Source: Panicum virgatum
Lineage: Eukaryota; Streptophyta; Magnoliopsida; Poales; Poaceae
Assembly (NCBI RefSeq): GCF_016808335.1
Contig: NC_053150.1
Location: 45,411,607-45,475,606, forward strand
Reading direction: 5' to 3'
Length of the DNA stretch: 64,000 bases
Positions 11,672 to 22,448 of this stretch are shown here, piece after piece. How positions within the stretch are numbered: position 1 is the stretch's first letter; the number at the start of each line of letters is the position of its first letter. The position numbers were made by a program, and so were the translations under genes. Under the pieces are notes generated by a model that had not been told where the DNA came from, ran no database searches, and was given only the letters and a program-made list of their open reading frames with translations.

Positions 11672-11962
11672 GTGGCCAAGGAATTCGGGTCGTTCAGCGG
11701 GTACATGTGGGGGCACGTGAACCACCGGCCGGTGGTGGGCAAGTACCGGCACCACAAGTACATCCCGTTCCGGACGCCCAAGTCGGAGGCGGTGAGCAAG
11801 GACCTCGTCCGCCGGGGCTTCCGCCTCGTCGGCCCCGTCATCGTCTACTCCTTCATGCAGGCCGCCGGCATGGCCATCGACCACCTCGTCGACTGCTTCC
11901 GCTTCCCGGAGTGCGTCCGCCTCGCCGAGCGGTCCTGGGGCATCACCAACATCGCCGCGTAG
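11672..11962 (+). pseudogene. Orphan last exon of a DNA-3-methyladenine glycosylase I (TAG family)
   Basis: After an acceptor at GGTGCAG (ends 11671), an open frame of 96 codons begins VAKEFGSFSGYMWGHVNHRP and runs to TAG at 11960-11962. It contains the family's C-terminal signatures SKDLVRRGFRLVGP and YSFMQAAGMAIDH. Plant TAG-like proteins excise 3-methyladenine in base-excision repair and are several hundred residues long, so this is only the 3' end. The upstream exons, with the N-terminal zinc-binding and catalytic parts, are not in the window. In front of it lies BIM1 intron sequence, so the fragment was separated from its own promoter by the duplication. The frame shows no stops, so the event is recent or the original gene lies to the left of the window. 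Confidence 0.85.
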
Positions 11963-12078
11963 CCGCCGGCCGGCCGGTCGTCGGCGGCGTGCTCGCTCGC
12001 TCGCTCGGCGCTCCAATTTTTTTTTACACCTTCTTCTGGTGTCATTTTCTTGAAGTGTGTGTGAAATGTAGAGTAGTA

Positions 12079-12336
12079 CTCCCTCCGTTCGGAAATGATC
12101 TACATATTTTGACTAGAGAAAGTCAAACTTTATAAACTTTGACTAATAATTAGTTAAATTATATGTATAATTAGTTTATAAAATTTATGTCAATACATAT
12201 GTATTCAAAGAGGTTTTGAGATGACATTGAGTTATTCGTAATTGACATTATATTCTAAGAGTGATTAATAAGTCAAACTTTACTTCGAATGACTTTCTCT
12301 AGTCAAAATATGTAGATCATTTCCGAACGGAGGGAG
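12079..12336. mobile_element. Stowaway MITE 3' of the glycosylase exon
   Basis: A 258-bp element with TA on both sides and ends CTCCCTCCGTTCGG / CCGAACGGAGGGAG. Inverted arms extend at least 40 bases inward (GATCTACATATTTTGACTAG and its complement). It lies about 115 bp downstream of the glycosylase stop, probably in or near its 3' UTR. Confidence 0.92.
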
Positions 12337-14600
12337 TAAATGCTAAGTTATGATGTAATAATTTTATTTTCTCTTTAAACTTGAAAAGTTCTCCAGTAGT
12401 AGTACTGAAATAGGGGCTGCAACAGGCTTGTGTAACAATAAGGTTTTTTTCTAAGATTTTTTTACCAAATATTAATTCAGGTTGTTGAGCTTAACGGGTC
12501 TTCTTTATAATTATTTAACTAGTAAAAATCTAGTTTACACTTTTAAACTATCATAAAAGTCTGATTTTTAACCTCTGACCATAAAACCGAATAACAAAGA
12601 CCATCCAACTATCGAAACTTGTTAAATTTGAACTTTAGGATGGTTCAAAGGTGGTTTTTATTTTATAAAATAAAAAAATCAAATTTAAAATAAAAACTAT
12701 AAGTAATTTATTTTAAATTATAAAAATATGAAACTAGTACTAAATTTTTTTGAAAATGTAACCCATCTATTGGCACATTAATTCTCGGTTATTCAGATTC
12801 AATTTTTAAATTTCCTAGTGTTTTTTTTCTTGTAGTTATTTGCTTTATAGAGCGACAGAACAAAATCGAAACTGGTTCCTCATCGACGAAGGGGATGAGT
12901 TGTCTGATTCATCAGGTCCAATGGAGACCAATGCGAGCAGCGCTTGTCTTCCAACATCAATCTCAATTTCTCACCATATACATATGTAGATGTTGCCTCG
13001 CAGTGCAGATTACCAAGGATACTCGGTTTGAATTTCTTCTTGTTGATTTCAATTGATAAATGGCTGGGCCAGCAAGCACAGCAAGGTTTTATTTCAAAAA
13101 AAAAACACAGCAACGTGAGGAGGGCCAGCAATGGAGGCGGTCAGGTGGAGCAGATGAGAGCAAGGCGACCAGACGGTGTTGCCGCGGAGCTGGGGGCTCC
13201 GGCGGACGGTTGCGAGCGCGGCACCAGAGGCAGCGGCGCGGGCGGGGCCGACGGTGCAATCTCCACCACTGCTGGTAAGTTCTGTTGACGGGTGGTGGCG
13301 TCGGATGTACGGCGATGGGATTCGCGGTGTTCGCCGGCGGCGGAGGCGCAGAGCGGCCTCGCCGGCCGCCGCCCTAGATATTTTTCAAACAGACCCAATT
13401 GGATCGCGATTATTTATATTTTACATAAATCCCCCTAATTTGGAAAATATCGGATCTATATTTTGCAAAAAAATAAAATAAAATTTACAAATGAGACCTT
13501 CCCTGTCTTCCCCTGCTTCCGACGCCGTCGCCGACGGCCACCGTCCGTGGCAGCTCAAAACCCTAGCAGCGCAAGCTTTTCGCTCTCCCTGTTCAAAGGA
13601 GATCGAGGTGATTCCCGGCCGGCTCCGGCAGCACGGGCGCCGGAAGCAAGCACGCGATTCAACTGCTCCGATGTAGGGGACCACCCATCGCCGGTGCGCT
13701 CGCGGCTCGAGGGACGAGACTCGATTGCGTCGAGCCGGCGGCCATGGGATGGCAAAGCGGGAGCAACGAGCGTGCTGGGTGCCAAGAGATGCTGCAGATT
13801 CTGAATTTCTGATGCAATTGGAAACAACTCAGGAAATATGCAAGTTGCTAAAAAGAAAAAAGAAAAAAGACGAAATCCTGACGAACTAGATGATTGATTT
13901 CACAAACTGAATCTCTTCTGTAATGTAGGCAATGAAGGCTGTCCACAATCAACATCAGTCATCTGGTAAGGGGGCAACACATCGGTGATCGGATGCAGCT
14001 CATGTGCTTCCAATGGATCCTTCCTTTGAACCTCACGCCGGTTGTGCAAATTCAGGTTCTTGAAGGACTCCATTTCTCCAACGCATTTGATGAGCATATA
14101 GGTGAATTGCTTGTTTCTCTGAAGATCTCGATTAGGTTCAGTTCTCTACTTACATATAATTACGCAGCAATTTACGTTCAAAACTTATTTTGATGCAGCA
14201 GGAGGAGGAGATGATGGCACATTGTTACCTTATGGACATGAAAACTGAAAACAATACCCATCTGAACAGATCCTGTAAAAATGATGGCAAACTATATCTA
14301 ATCAGTAACGAAAAAGAGGAAAAGGAACTCGAATAGAGCAGTGATAGCATGTTACGAGATTTTGCAGAAAACAAAACAAATAGAATCAGGGCTCAAAAAG
14401 AACAGAATGCAAACAGCAGAACAGAAGAAAATTTACATTCAGAAACCTGAGGGCGTTGTGAAGACACTGCACTACTGCAGCAAAATGCAAAACATTATAA
14501 GTAAACACTTTGCGAGAGATGCCGTGAGATACATCAGGCAATGCAATGCTAGTGCCGAGTACAATAGAAGAAAACTGCTTTTAAATAAACAAGATGAAGT
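12337..14600. other. Intergenic sequence, no gene recognised
   Basis: AT-rich spacer to about 12900, then mixed sequence with a GC-rich patch near 13150-13380. No reading frame has recognisable domains. A 65-codon minus-strand frame at 13900-14097 has exon-like composition, but I do not recognise it. The right end runs into the probable 3' UTR of the PI 4-kinase gene. Confidence 0.5.
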
Positions 14601-15141
14601 ATGCTTCTGAAGCTACGAGTGGAAACAAGGCTACAAGATATTGCGAATACAGAGTTACAGATGAACACAGGGATGAGTGCTGATGTATGTCATTGATATG
14701 TTTCAAAGCAAGTTCAGCATCATTCTTCAGTCAATGTGCCTGCACAAGCCACAGAAAACAGATAGAGACGATATATATGTATGTACACAGTATTATCTAA
14801 ATGCCATTTTATGATAACTGTCCACAATACTTAGAATGGCAATGACAAAGAACTGAGCATGCCATCAGTCCATCACACTCCCTCATAAAGGCACATATCA
14901 TGTCCAATGTAACCAGACATACATACAGAAATAAAAATGCACCACCCATAAGTTATACCTATGCACAGACGCCACAGTATTTTGCTGGAAACACAAATAT
15001 CTGACACGGCCTTATTCTCAATACACCTATCAGTAGGCCAGCACTACGACCGGTAGTTGACACCTTGGTCGAACACACCGGCTGCTGCATACCCCAGTTA
15101 TGGCCTATGTTACCTTCGAAGCATACCTCTGTTGTCAAAAG

Positions 15142-17109
15142 TCAAAACTGGCAAGAGGTGCCCATCCTCTGCGTCATCCATGGGCTGCAGGCTGCAGTTT
15201 GCTTCCTCTCATGGAACATGCTTGGGAGCAACTCCTGAAACTTTTCAAGGAATGCACTCCATTCAATGGCATTCAAGTCTGATAGCTTCACAAAACTTGA
15301 GCTGGGAGGTAGCATCTCGTTGGCGCTCCAACCTGCAGACTGGTACTCGCTATGATAGCCACTATAATAGTCCGTTCTAGCACTCACCCTACTCTTTGGA
15401 ACACTGTTGCGGCACTTGTTGTTTCCACTAAAGCAAAGCCCCTTCAAAAAGACCGGCAATTTTGAGTTGGAATGAGAACATTTAGGAACTGGACTGGTGC
15501 AAGCGTCGACATCATCCTGGCTCACCTCGTTACTTTCATCCTCCTCGATGTCCTCATTTCCCTCCGTTAATTTTGAAAGTGGGTTCCTACAACTTACCCC
15601 GATAGACCCATACTTGCTGAAAAATGATGCTTCATATGTAGCTGCATCATCTCCTGAGTCAAGATCGAACTGGGTGAAGTCTGCATCACAATCATCATCA
15701 TCGTCATCTTCTTCAAAGTCAGCTTCTGGTAGAAGTAATTCTCTTTCCTTAACCCAGTTCCTTGCTTCCATACACAGAACTTCAAGCATACTAGGCTCCT
15801 CTTCTTTCCCAGTGAACTGCCTGCTCATCATGTCCCCTATCTCAGACAAGCAGAGGCCATAAGCTGCAGCTTCCTTAAGAAATGTTGTCGAGAGGACCAG
15901 CACCCTAAGACTTGCCTCATGAATCATGGGCAGCTCCATTCGAAGCATTTCAGCATCCTTTATAGGGTCCAGATTTCTGATGTACTCAAGTTCTTCCTCG
16001 GAGAGAGGAATAGATGCCTGTGGCCAGTGAATCCACTCAAAGTAAGGATCTTCCAGAGTTTCTGGAAGACAGAGACCATGATCAATGGGAATGAGTTCTA
16101 CCCGTGCTCCAAACCGACCAGATTCACTGTCAAGCTTCCTGACTAGAAGATTTCCACCATGTCTATCGGTGTTGAAGATTCTGATATCAAGTATGCCAAT
16201 CCTGTGAATGCAAGAGACAGGAAAGCTTGATGTTCCATGGTCACTGGCGTCATAGTCATGTGGAATGAACTGCTGCAATGAGGCAATCTTGCTATGAGCC
16301 TGTGATTTATTCTTAGTGGTCTTATTTTTGCAGTTAACATCTTCATTCACATTAAACACACTGTGGGTAACTTTGACTAACATAGTAAGAGGAACGTTTG
16401 CGAAATTCTTGTGATCAAGGAGGTATGCAGCAACCTCTCGGAACCCTGTCTCACCAACCCGTACTGATCTTTTGAGGCCTGGTTGCCCAAGAGTCTTCCC
16501 CACAAAACCTTTAGGATTATTTGGAGCAAAAGGTTCCTCGTCAGTAGGTTTAACAATTGCAACACGTTGGCCCAAGATATCCCCAAAATAGTAGGCACCT
16601 CCCATCCCACCAGTAACAGCTACTGGATCAACACCATTGGTAATTCCCCTGATGATATCCTTAACCAACTGTTTCATTGCAGCAGAAGGGCTTGAGCAGC
16701 CAAGGATTTCAATAACTTTACTTCGATCACGCTGCTGACCTTCCCCTTTGGGAGAGAGGCAAGGTGTGGAGCAGCTTCTATGCATGTGATTTCTGGTGAG
16801 CAACAATGGCGAGTCATTAAGAACGTAGCTGAGATCATTGTTCAAAACTTGATCACCAAATGTCAGTGAGCTCTCTTCAGTGGATACATTAAGGGCTATC
16901 TGCATCTTCTTTTTTACGGTGTGTGCATTTTCTCCTGGCTCTAGTTCAATGCCCAGAACAGAACCATTGTCAGTTTGAACAAACACACGCTTCCAGCTAA
17001 GGGACCTCCCCTCAGTTATGTTCTTCGAGGGGTAATCATTGCTCAAACTGTGATCCAGAACTGCAACAGCCATCTGTGTCTTAACAGGACTGTCAGTGTT
17101 CCAAGGCAT
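15142..17109 (-). CDS. Phosphatidylinositol 4-kinase gamma (type II PI4K-like, single ubiquitin-like domain)
   Basis: A single coding exon of 655 residues. Residues about 40-106 form a ubiquitin-like domain (RVFVQTDNGSVLGIEL through SPLLLTRN). Residues about 160-450 form the PI3/4-kinase fold: a glycine-rich GGMGGAYYFGD loop near 167-177, the lysine of VAIVKP at 187, the catalytic-loop motif NTDRHGGN at 313-320 and IDHGLCLPE at 342-350. The C-terminal third is acidic and low in complexity, and ends with the family tail SPWMTQRMGTSCQF. Plant PI4K-gamma proteins resemble type II PI 4-kinases, and several members are reported to act as protein kinases; which applies here cannot be read from sequence. 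The first in-frame ATG is at 17109. The 5' UTR appears to hold an intron from about 18225 (donor GTGAG, minus strand) to 17331 (acceptor TTTTCAG). It lies in the inferred duplicated unit, so a second copy is predicted to the left of the window. Confidence 0.95.
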   Translation of the reverse strand: MPWNTDSPVKTQMAVAVLDHSLSNDYPSKNITEGRSLSWKRVFVQTDNGSVLGIELEPGENAHTVKKKMQIALNVSTEESSLTFGDQVLNNDLSYVLNDSPLLLTRNHMHRSCSTPCLSPKGEGQQRDRSKVIEILGCSSPSAAMKQLVKDIIRGITNGVDPVAVTGGMGGAYYFGDILGQRVAIVKPTDEEPFAPNNPKGFVGKTLGQPGLKRSVRVGETGFREVAAYLLDHKNFANVPLTMLVKVTHSVFNVNEDVNCKNKTTKNKSQAHSKIASLQQFIPHDYDASDHGTSSFPVSCIHRIGILDIRIFNTDRHGGNLLVRKLDSESGRFGARVELIPIDHGLCLPETLEDPYFEWIHWPQASIPLSEEELEYIRNLDPIKDAEMLRMELPMIHEASLRVLVLSTTFLKEAAAYGLCLSEIGDMMSRQFTGKEEEPSMLEVLCMEARNWVKERELLLPEADFEEDDDDDDCDADFTQFDLDSGDDAATYEASFFSKYGSIGVSCRNPLSKLTEGNEDIEEDESNEVSQDDVDACTSPVPKCSHSNSKLPVFLKGLCFSGNNKCRNSVPKSRVSARTDYYSGYHSEYQSAGWSANEMLPPSSSFVKLSDLNAIEWSAFLEKFQELLPSMFHERKQTAACSPWMTQRMGTSCQF

Positions 17110-17330
17110 ATATTGCTGGTAATAGCTGCTACCTCCTCTCTTGTTCCCGGGCAACCACTAGTTGAGCTGGCAATAAGAGGGAGAGTAAACCGAGTTTTCC
17201 AACTTATGGCAGTCGGATAAATTTCTAACTACTGATGGCTTAGCATGTCCAAGTGCACATTAAGCTGCTGTGACATCTAATACTGAGTGCTAGTCATTAC
17301 ACATCTAACTGGCATAGATCCTGAAAACAA

Positions 17331-18225
17331 AATAAAAACAAAAGCTCAGTGACTTGCACAGTTCACGATTATTTCACCATGTCTATATAAAAATGAGTAA
17401 GGAAAAGGCAGGACCAACCAATTAGGAGAAAATTAACAAGATCCCCATGTGCTCAATCAAGACTATAGTACATAATAAGCAGATTAAAGTAATTGTAAAC
17501 CCAGCGCTAGAAATGGCTAATCAGTGCCTTTTTGTTTTTTTTCCTTCAAACATAAGGATATTATTGAGTATATGCTGGTCTCATAATATGAGGAGAGACG
17601 AAATAGGCACTTTCCATTGTATTTAGTACATAATATTGCTTAAGCAGAAACCCAACACAAACATTCAGAAGACAAAAAAATAAAATGAAAGTGTCTTTAA
17701 AAAACAAAAAACTGAAACCGGGTGTATCTGCTTGTTTGGAATGGTACAATCCAGAATTCAAACTAAGCCACAAGATTCAATTTGTATTAATTCATTTGTT
17801 AATCTTACACGCAGGAGGCAATCGAGTAATGAGCTCTGTAGCATTTCCATGGCTTCTCCCAAGTTCATTGGTAACCAATTATAGGCATAGCAATCAAATA
17901 TACGCCATTTTGCTGTCAAAAACTTACGCCGCCCTCTGCAGCTTGCATCAATGTTTCCTATGCAACGGCAATGTTCAAAAGTCCTGCTCATTTCATCACC
18001 CCCCCCCCCCCCCCGCAAATTCCCAGCAACGAGCTAAAAAAGTACTGCTCGATCGCATTATTATTCACAAACATAATAAAATTCTCCGCATCCTCCAAAC
18101 CCAAAATTTGGGAGGAGATTAAAAGTCAGGGCTGAATCAAATCACTAGCCAGGCGCAATGCGCCCCTCCACCGCAATCAGAGCAGCACACTGGCATTGAC
18201 ACCAAGGGGGGGCATCGGAACTCAC
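17331..18225 (-). other. Probable 5' UTR intron of the PI4K-gamma gene
   Basis: On the minus strand a donor GAACG/GTGAGTTCC at 18225 and an acceptor preceded by a T-rich tract (ending TTTTGTTTTCAG at 17331) bracket AT-rich sequence. The leader exon would be about 18226-18435. A C run lies at about 18000-18014. No coding sequence seen. Splicing is inferred from the signals alone. Confidence 0.55.
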
Positions 18226-18462
18226 CGTTCAGTCCGGCCGGAGCGCGCGGGGGGTGGCGGCAATGAGGGAGGAGCAGCTTGTTTCCGGCGGGGGCCGGGA
18301 AGGAGACCCACGAGCGGCCGCGGCCTCACCGCCGCCGAGCCGACGGCCGAGATTGGCCGGCGCCGTCCCCAGTTACAGGCCCAACTCGCCGTCCACCCAG
18401 GGGACGGTTCAAACTCATAACCGTGGTTAAAAAGAGAGGCGAGGCGCCCGCGGCCGGCAGCC

Positions 18463-18469
18463 TCTTATA
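18463..18469 (-). promoter_or_regulatory. TATA box of the PI4K-gamma gene
   Basis: The minus strand reads CTATAAGAGGCTG in GC-rich sequence, placing transcription start near 18435, just upstream of the inferred leader exon. Confidence 0.55.
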
Positions 18470-20818
18470 GCCCCCGCTGCCGCCCCTCGCTGGTCCCTCT
18501 CGGGGGAGCAGTTGCAGCTGGCGACGGCATCCTTTTAGCCATGGCCGAGAATAGTCTCCGTGCAATTTTTGGCGCGGTCTTAGCTGGAAGATACGATCTT
18601 TTCTTCTTTAGATTAGAAAAACAAGCTCGTGCGCAATGCTTATCCGGAGATACAGCTATTTTTAGTGCATGTCTCGGGCAAGTGAATCCATCCAACTGTG
18701 GCGTAATACTCCAATGGAAGTTTGGTGATTCAATACAAGCCCATGGAAAGAGAGTTCCTTAGACATGGTTCATGAGAAATACCATTCGAGCAAAAAAACA
18801 ATTGCTAGATCATCGTCATTAGCAGTCGTATGTTCCAAATTAAATTAACTTACTGGGCGTTGTGCAAGCAGACAACAACCGCCAGTTGCTTCTGAACCTG
18901 GTTTTCTTGCATTTTACGCCGAAAGGCAAGCGAACACGACGAGTCGACCGAGCGTCTGCAGCCAGAACTTTTATTTCTACTTTCAACGTTAATTAGGTAA
19001 GTCTTAGCAGTGGAGTTTCATGAGAGTTTTGTGAGCATTTAAATTTGCTGATGTGGCGGAATGTGAGAGGACTTTCATATCCATAAAATTCATCCGGCTC
19101 AGTTACTTAATTTTTGCTCTAGGTAACCATATGATGAAGCTATACATTGAGACCGGCCTTAGCTAACAGAAAACTAAGACCTTACATGACCTAATCTAGA
19201 TATGCAAGATCTGTTTTAGTTGCAATAGCTGCAGATACATTTACCCGAGTAACTTTTTTAATAAAAAAATAATCCAGCCTCTATATCCACTTGTGGAATA
19301 TACCAAAAGTTACAACGGTTTTTAGACTCTAAATCTTAAATAAGAGATTTTACAAATACAAGAAAAAAACTATAAAACAAAAAAGAAAGATAGAACAGTT
19401 AGTTTCATTCTTCTTCATTCCCGGTTCAACCATGCAATATCTTCACATAGCATCAATCCATCATATCTCTCATCTACTTAGAAACTTCATGTCCAAATCA
19501 TCTATTACTTGCCATGTTCATATAAACCTCGTCTACGCACGGGGTGTGAGGAAATATTGACACGCCTCGAGGAAAGGAAGGGCAGAGGTGTCATCGATGC
19601 CGATGAAGAATTTCTTCAAACGGTTTTCATAACATGTCTGCACTGATGGTCGAACACAATGAGGCCGTCGCCCTACATGCCACCGGCCAGACTCTCGAGC
19701 AACCAACCACCAGGTCCCTCCATGCCGGCTGTCCGCCTTCGGGTCGATGTTTAGCACCCCATCCGCGAGCATTTGTCGTCCCCCATCTGCTGTCGCGCCG
19801 GCTCCCAGGGCGAGAACGGATCTAGCCTCACCAGCCCTAGATTTGGTGCCGCCTCCCTCGGGAAGGGGGCACTTCGATCCAGAGGAGCAGGCATGGCGCT
19901 AGGAGGGGGTAGCGACGGTGCGATGAAGGTGGGAGAACCCGCAAACAAAGGAGTACCGCCACAAGCGGTGTGCGGATCTGGTTTCTAGCTGCTGACACGT
20001 AGGAACAGCCGCACCCACCAGAGCCCGCCTAGACATGAGTGTCTTCTTGGTTCATGAGGAAGAATGGGGGAGGGGGGCACTCCGGCAGCGGCGAGGTGGT
20101 GGGAGGTGAGAGAGGAGTTGTAGCTGGCGGTGGCATGGATACGAAAGGGTCTCTACCGAACGTGCTACAACTAGCTAGCATGCGATGTCGGCGTTTGGTG
20201 TTCTATGATTGCGAGGCGTATTGTTTCGCGTCCTATAATTGTAATTCTTTCCATAGCTACATACAAAAAATCAATGGTACATACATGTACTGCTCTTGGA
20301 CTTATTTTTTTTTAGAGAAAGGACCGAAGTCCCAGCCTTTACTTGAAGGCATGCAAAACAAGGATTCGAGGTTCGAGCCCCGGCCGGTTGGCTCCCATCC
20401 CAGCTCTCCTCAACCACACCGAGCTGCAAGCTCGTCTGCATTGACTTGCAGATCTGAAGATACAATGCAAATCAAACTACATTATTGAACAATGACACAG
20501 AAATTGCTACATACCATTGCGTCAGGCAAAAAAAAAAACAAGAAGACAAACTCAAGCTATTCCAACATATTATATTACCACACATCAGCTAAAACATGTA
20601 CACGGATATGTTACAGACATACAGTTAGTACACTGGCGAGTTCAGATTAAGCTACTGGCCTACTAGTCGCCAATTCAGATAGATCAGAAAACTTCCTTTC
20701 GGAATCAGCCGCTCCTAGAAAATGTACAGACAAAGCTACCAACATTATACACGTGCACATAGATTACATACGCATATATCAACCTAGCAAGTGGACCATA
20801 CCACTAGTCCAACAAACT
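18470..20818. other. Intergenic region between the PI4K-gamma promoter and the C2H2 gene
   Basis: No gene recognised. 18990-19160 looks like an AT-rich MITE remnant (ends AAGTCTTAGCAGTGGAG and GAGACCGGCCTTA). 19530-20000 is moderately GC-rich without a credible frame. 20300-20470 contains a T run and the string GAGGTTCGAGCCCCGG, resembling a pol III B box, but no A box was found. 20480-20818 is the likely 3' UTR of the minus-strand C2H2 gene. Confidence 0.45.
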
Positions 20819-21643
20819 CTAGAACCCAAGCTTCAAATCCAGCGCCGGGTTCACGCTTCCGTCCTCGTCGATCTTCCGTGGCAATGGCGGCATCGTCCCC
20901 GGCGGCGGCAGGTTGAGGTCCAGCGTGGTGGACGGTGGCGCCGCTCCTGACGTTGCCAACGTGCTGCAGCTGCTAGGTGCTGCAACCTCCATCCCCTCGT
21001 CACAAGCCCTCTCCCAATGGCATCGCTTGTGCCCGCCCAGAGCCTGTCCGGTCGCGAACCCCCGAGCGCAGACGCTGCACTTGTGGCCGTCGCACCTGGG
21101 CGGCGGCGCGGCGGCGGTCGTCGTCGGCGAAGAAGTCGGCGTGCTGCAGCTCTCCTTCTTCGCGCTAGACGAGGCAACAAGGGTGCTCTTCTTGCCCTTG
21201 CCGACGCCGGGGCGTGCGCCGGCGAGCATGAGCAGGCTGGCGGCGATCTCGCGCTCCTGCACGGTGAACTGGTCCCCCGCGGCCTGGCGGTGCTGGTGCC
21301 GGAAGTGCGGCGGTGGCGTGATCCCGCGCCACTGGCGCTCCGGGTGGCAGCGCATGTGGCCGAACAGCGCCTTCCACGACGTGAACTCCTTGCCGCACTC
21401 GGTGCACGGCGGCGGGTCCCCCGTTGGCGAGGACCGCACCCTGGCGAACGCGGAGGAGGAGGAGGAGGCGACGCCGTCCGCCCGCGGCCTCCGCGCTTGC
21501 AGCGGCCTCGGGGAGAGCGCGCAGGCGAACGGGGGAGGCGGCAGCGCGAGCGCCAGCGTGAGCGTCGTGTCGTGGTGAGGACGATGCGGCGGCGGCGGAG
21601 GGCGAGGAGGAGGAGACGCGGCGGGCTGTACCGGAGTGGCCAT
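20819..21643 (-). CDS. Two-finger C2H2 zinc-finger protein with EAR motifs (ZAT/C1-2i type)
   Basis: An intronless 274-residue protein. Finger 1 spans C80-H100 (CTECGKEFTSWKALFGHMRCH), a variant in which the plant QALGGH core is replaced by KALFGH. Finger 2 spans C189-H209 and has the canonical QALGGH core at 200-205. The linker between fingers is long. An EAR repression motif LDLNL lies at 241-245, a further DLKL-type motif at the extreme C-terminus (LDLKLGF), and the N-terminus has LTLALAL. Such proteins are nuclear transcriptional repressors, often stress-responsive. The N-terminal region is proline-rich. The start is the first ATG in frame. The gene sits in the inferred second duplication unit, about 10.8 kb upstream of the BIM1 start. 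Confidence 0.93.
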   Translation of the reverse strand: MATPVQPAASPPPRPPPPPHRPHHDTTLTLALALPPPPFACALSPRPLQARRPRADGVASSSSSAFARVRSSPTGDPPPCTECGKEFTSWKALFGHMRCHPERQWRGITPPPHFRHQHRQAAGDQFTVQEREIAASLLMLAGARPGVGKGKKSTLVASSSAKKESCSTPTSSPTTTAAAPPPRCDGHKCSVCARGFATGQALGGHKRCHWERACDEGMEVAAPSSCSTLATSGAAPPSTTLDLNLPPPGTMPPLPRKIDEDGSVNPALDLKLGF

Positions 21644-22277
21644 GGCGAACCTGCAGATCGATCGGGAAGGTTGGAAAATGGAGGTGGGAGTTGCGGATGA
21701 GGTGGGTGCATGGCGGCGGATATGTACGGGGCGCGCTCATATCGTGGCGGTTGCCGGCTTGCCGGCGGTTGCTGCGTTTGGAGAGGAGGATGCCTCATGC
21801 CTGCGGGCCGCGGTTGCACGTACCTTCGTTCGGCCAAAGATGCCACAAAAATTGCTATGGAGTGTGAGCCATGGAAAGCAAACGCCTGCCCTAGTTCATA
21901 CTCTTGAACTGACATGTTTTTCTGTGTTTCTGATGAATGCTCATTCGATAATTATCTACTGAACACCCCCTCGACATTTGTGAAAACTGAGCAAGAATTG
22001 TTTTTGAAATATAATTGGACGGTTTCCGAAAATGAAAACCATTTCTGAACCTGGTTGGACAGTTTTTGCTGAACGTTTACTGGATAAAGTTTGGTGCCCA
22101 CGAGCCAAGACACTAGTAGTATTTTTCTTGAAACATTCCACCTACCGAGAGCAATGCCCAGTCTTTTGTTTCGTGGAGCAGCTTGGGTTTTAATTTAAGC
22201 CCAAGCTAAGTTGGGCTGGGCCATCGACATACTCCATTCGAGCCAGCGCTCTCCATTTGAGCCCAATTCCCCTCCAA

Positions 22278-22332
<55 letters not shown>

Positions 22333-22448
22333 CAATCTGTGGTTTGTGCTTGTAGCCAGCCACGCCACTACAGAGCCGCTGCATTTCGTACAGCTACCAA
22401 GGGAAAACTACTACACGTACCTGACCTGCTGTAGTGGAGGATCGAGCG
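21644..22448. other. Spacer between the C2H2 gene and the visible repeat boundary
   Basis: The promoter and 5' region of the minus-strand C2H2 gene, then AT-rich spacer, then the AG microsatellite. No further gene. If the tandem model is right, this sequence should also occur immediately left of base 1. Confidence 0.5.
22280..22330. repeat. (AG)n microsatellite, about 25 units
   Basis: An uninterrupted AG dinucleotide run. The length is likely to be variable. It gives spurious Glu-Arg and Leu-Ser reading frames. Confidence 0.95.

Noticed and set aside
13900..14097. A 65-codon minus-strand frame with exon-like composition
   Set aside because: No known motif and no convincing partner exons; may be a gene fragment but unsupported.
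17110..17154. Upstream extension of PI4K-gamma by 15 codons
   Set aside because: The extension starts at a TTG; the first ATG is at 17109 and the family N-terminus (DSPVKTQMAVAVLD) follows it.
20300..20470. Possible SINE or tRNA remnant with a B-box-like GGTTCGAGCCC
   Set aside because: No A box, no tRNA cloverleaf and no target duplication could be found.
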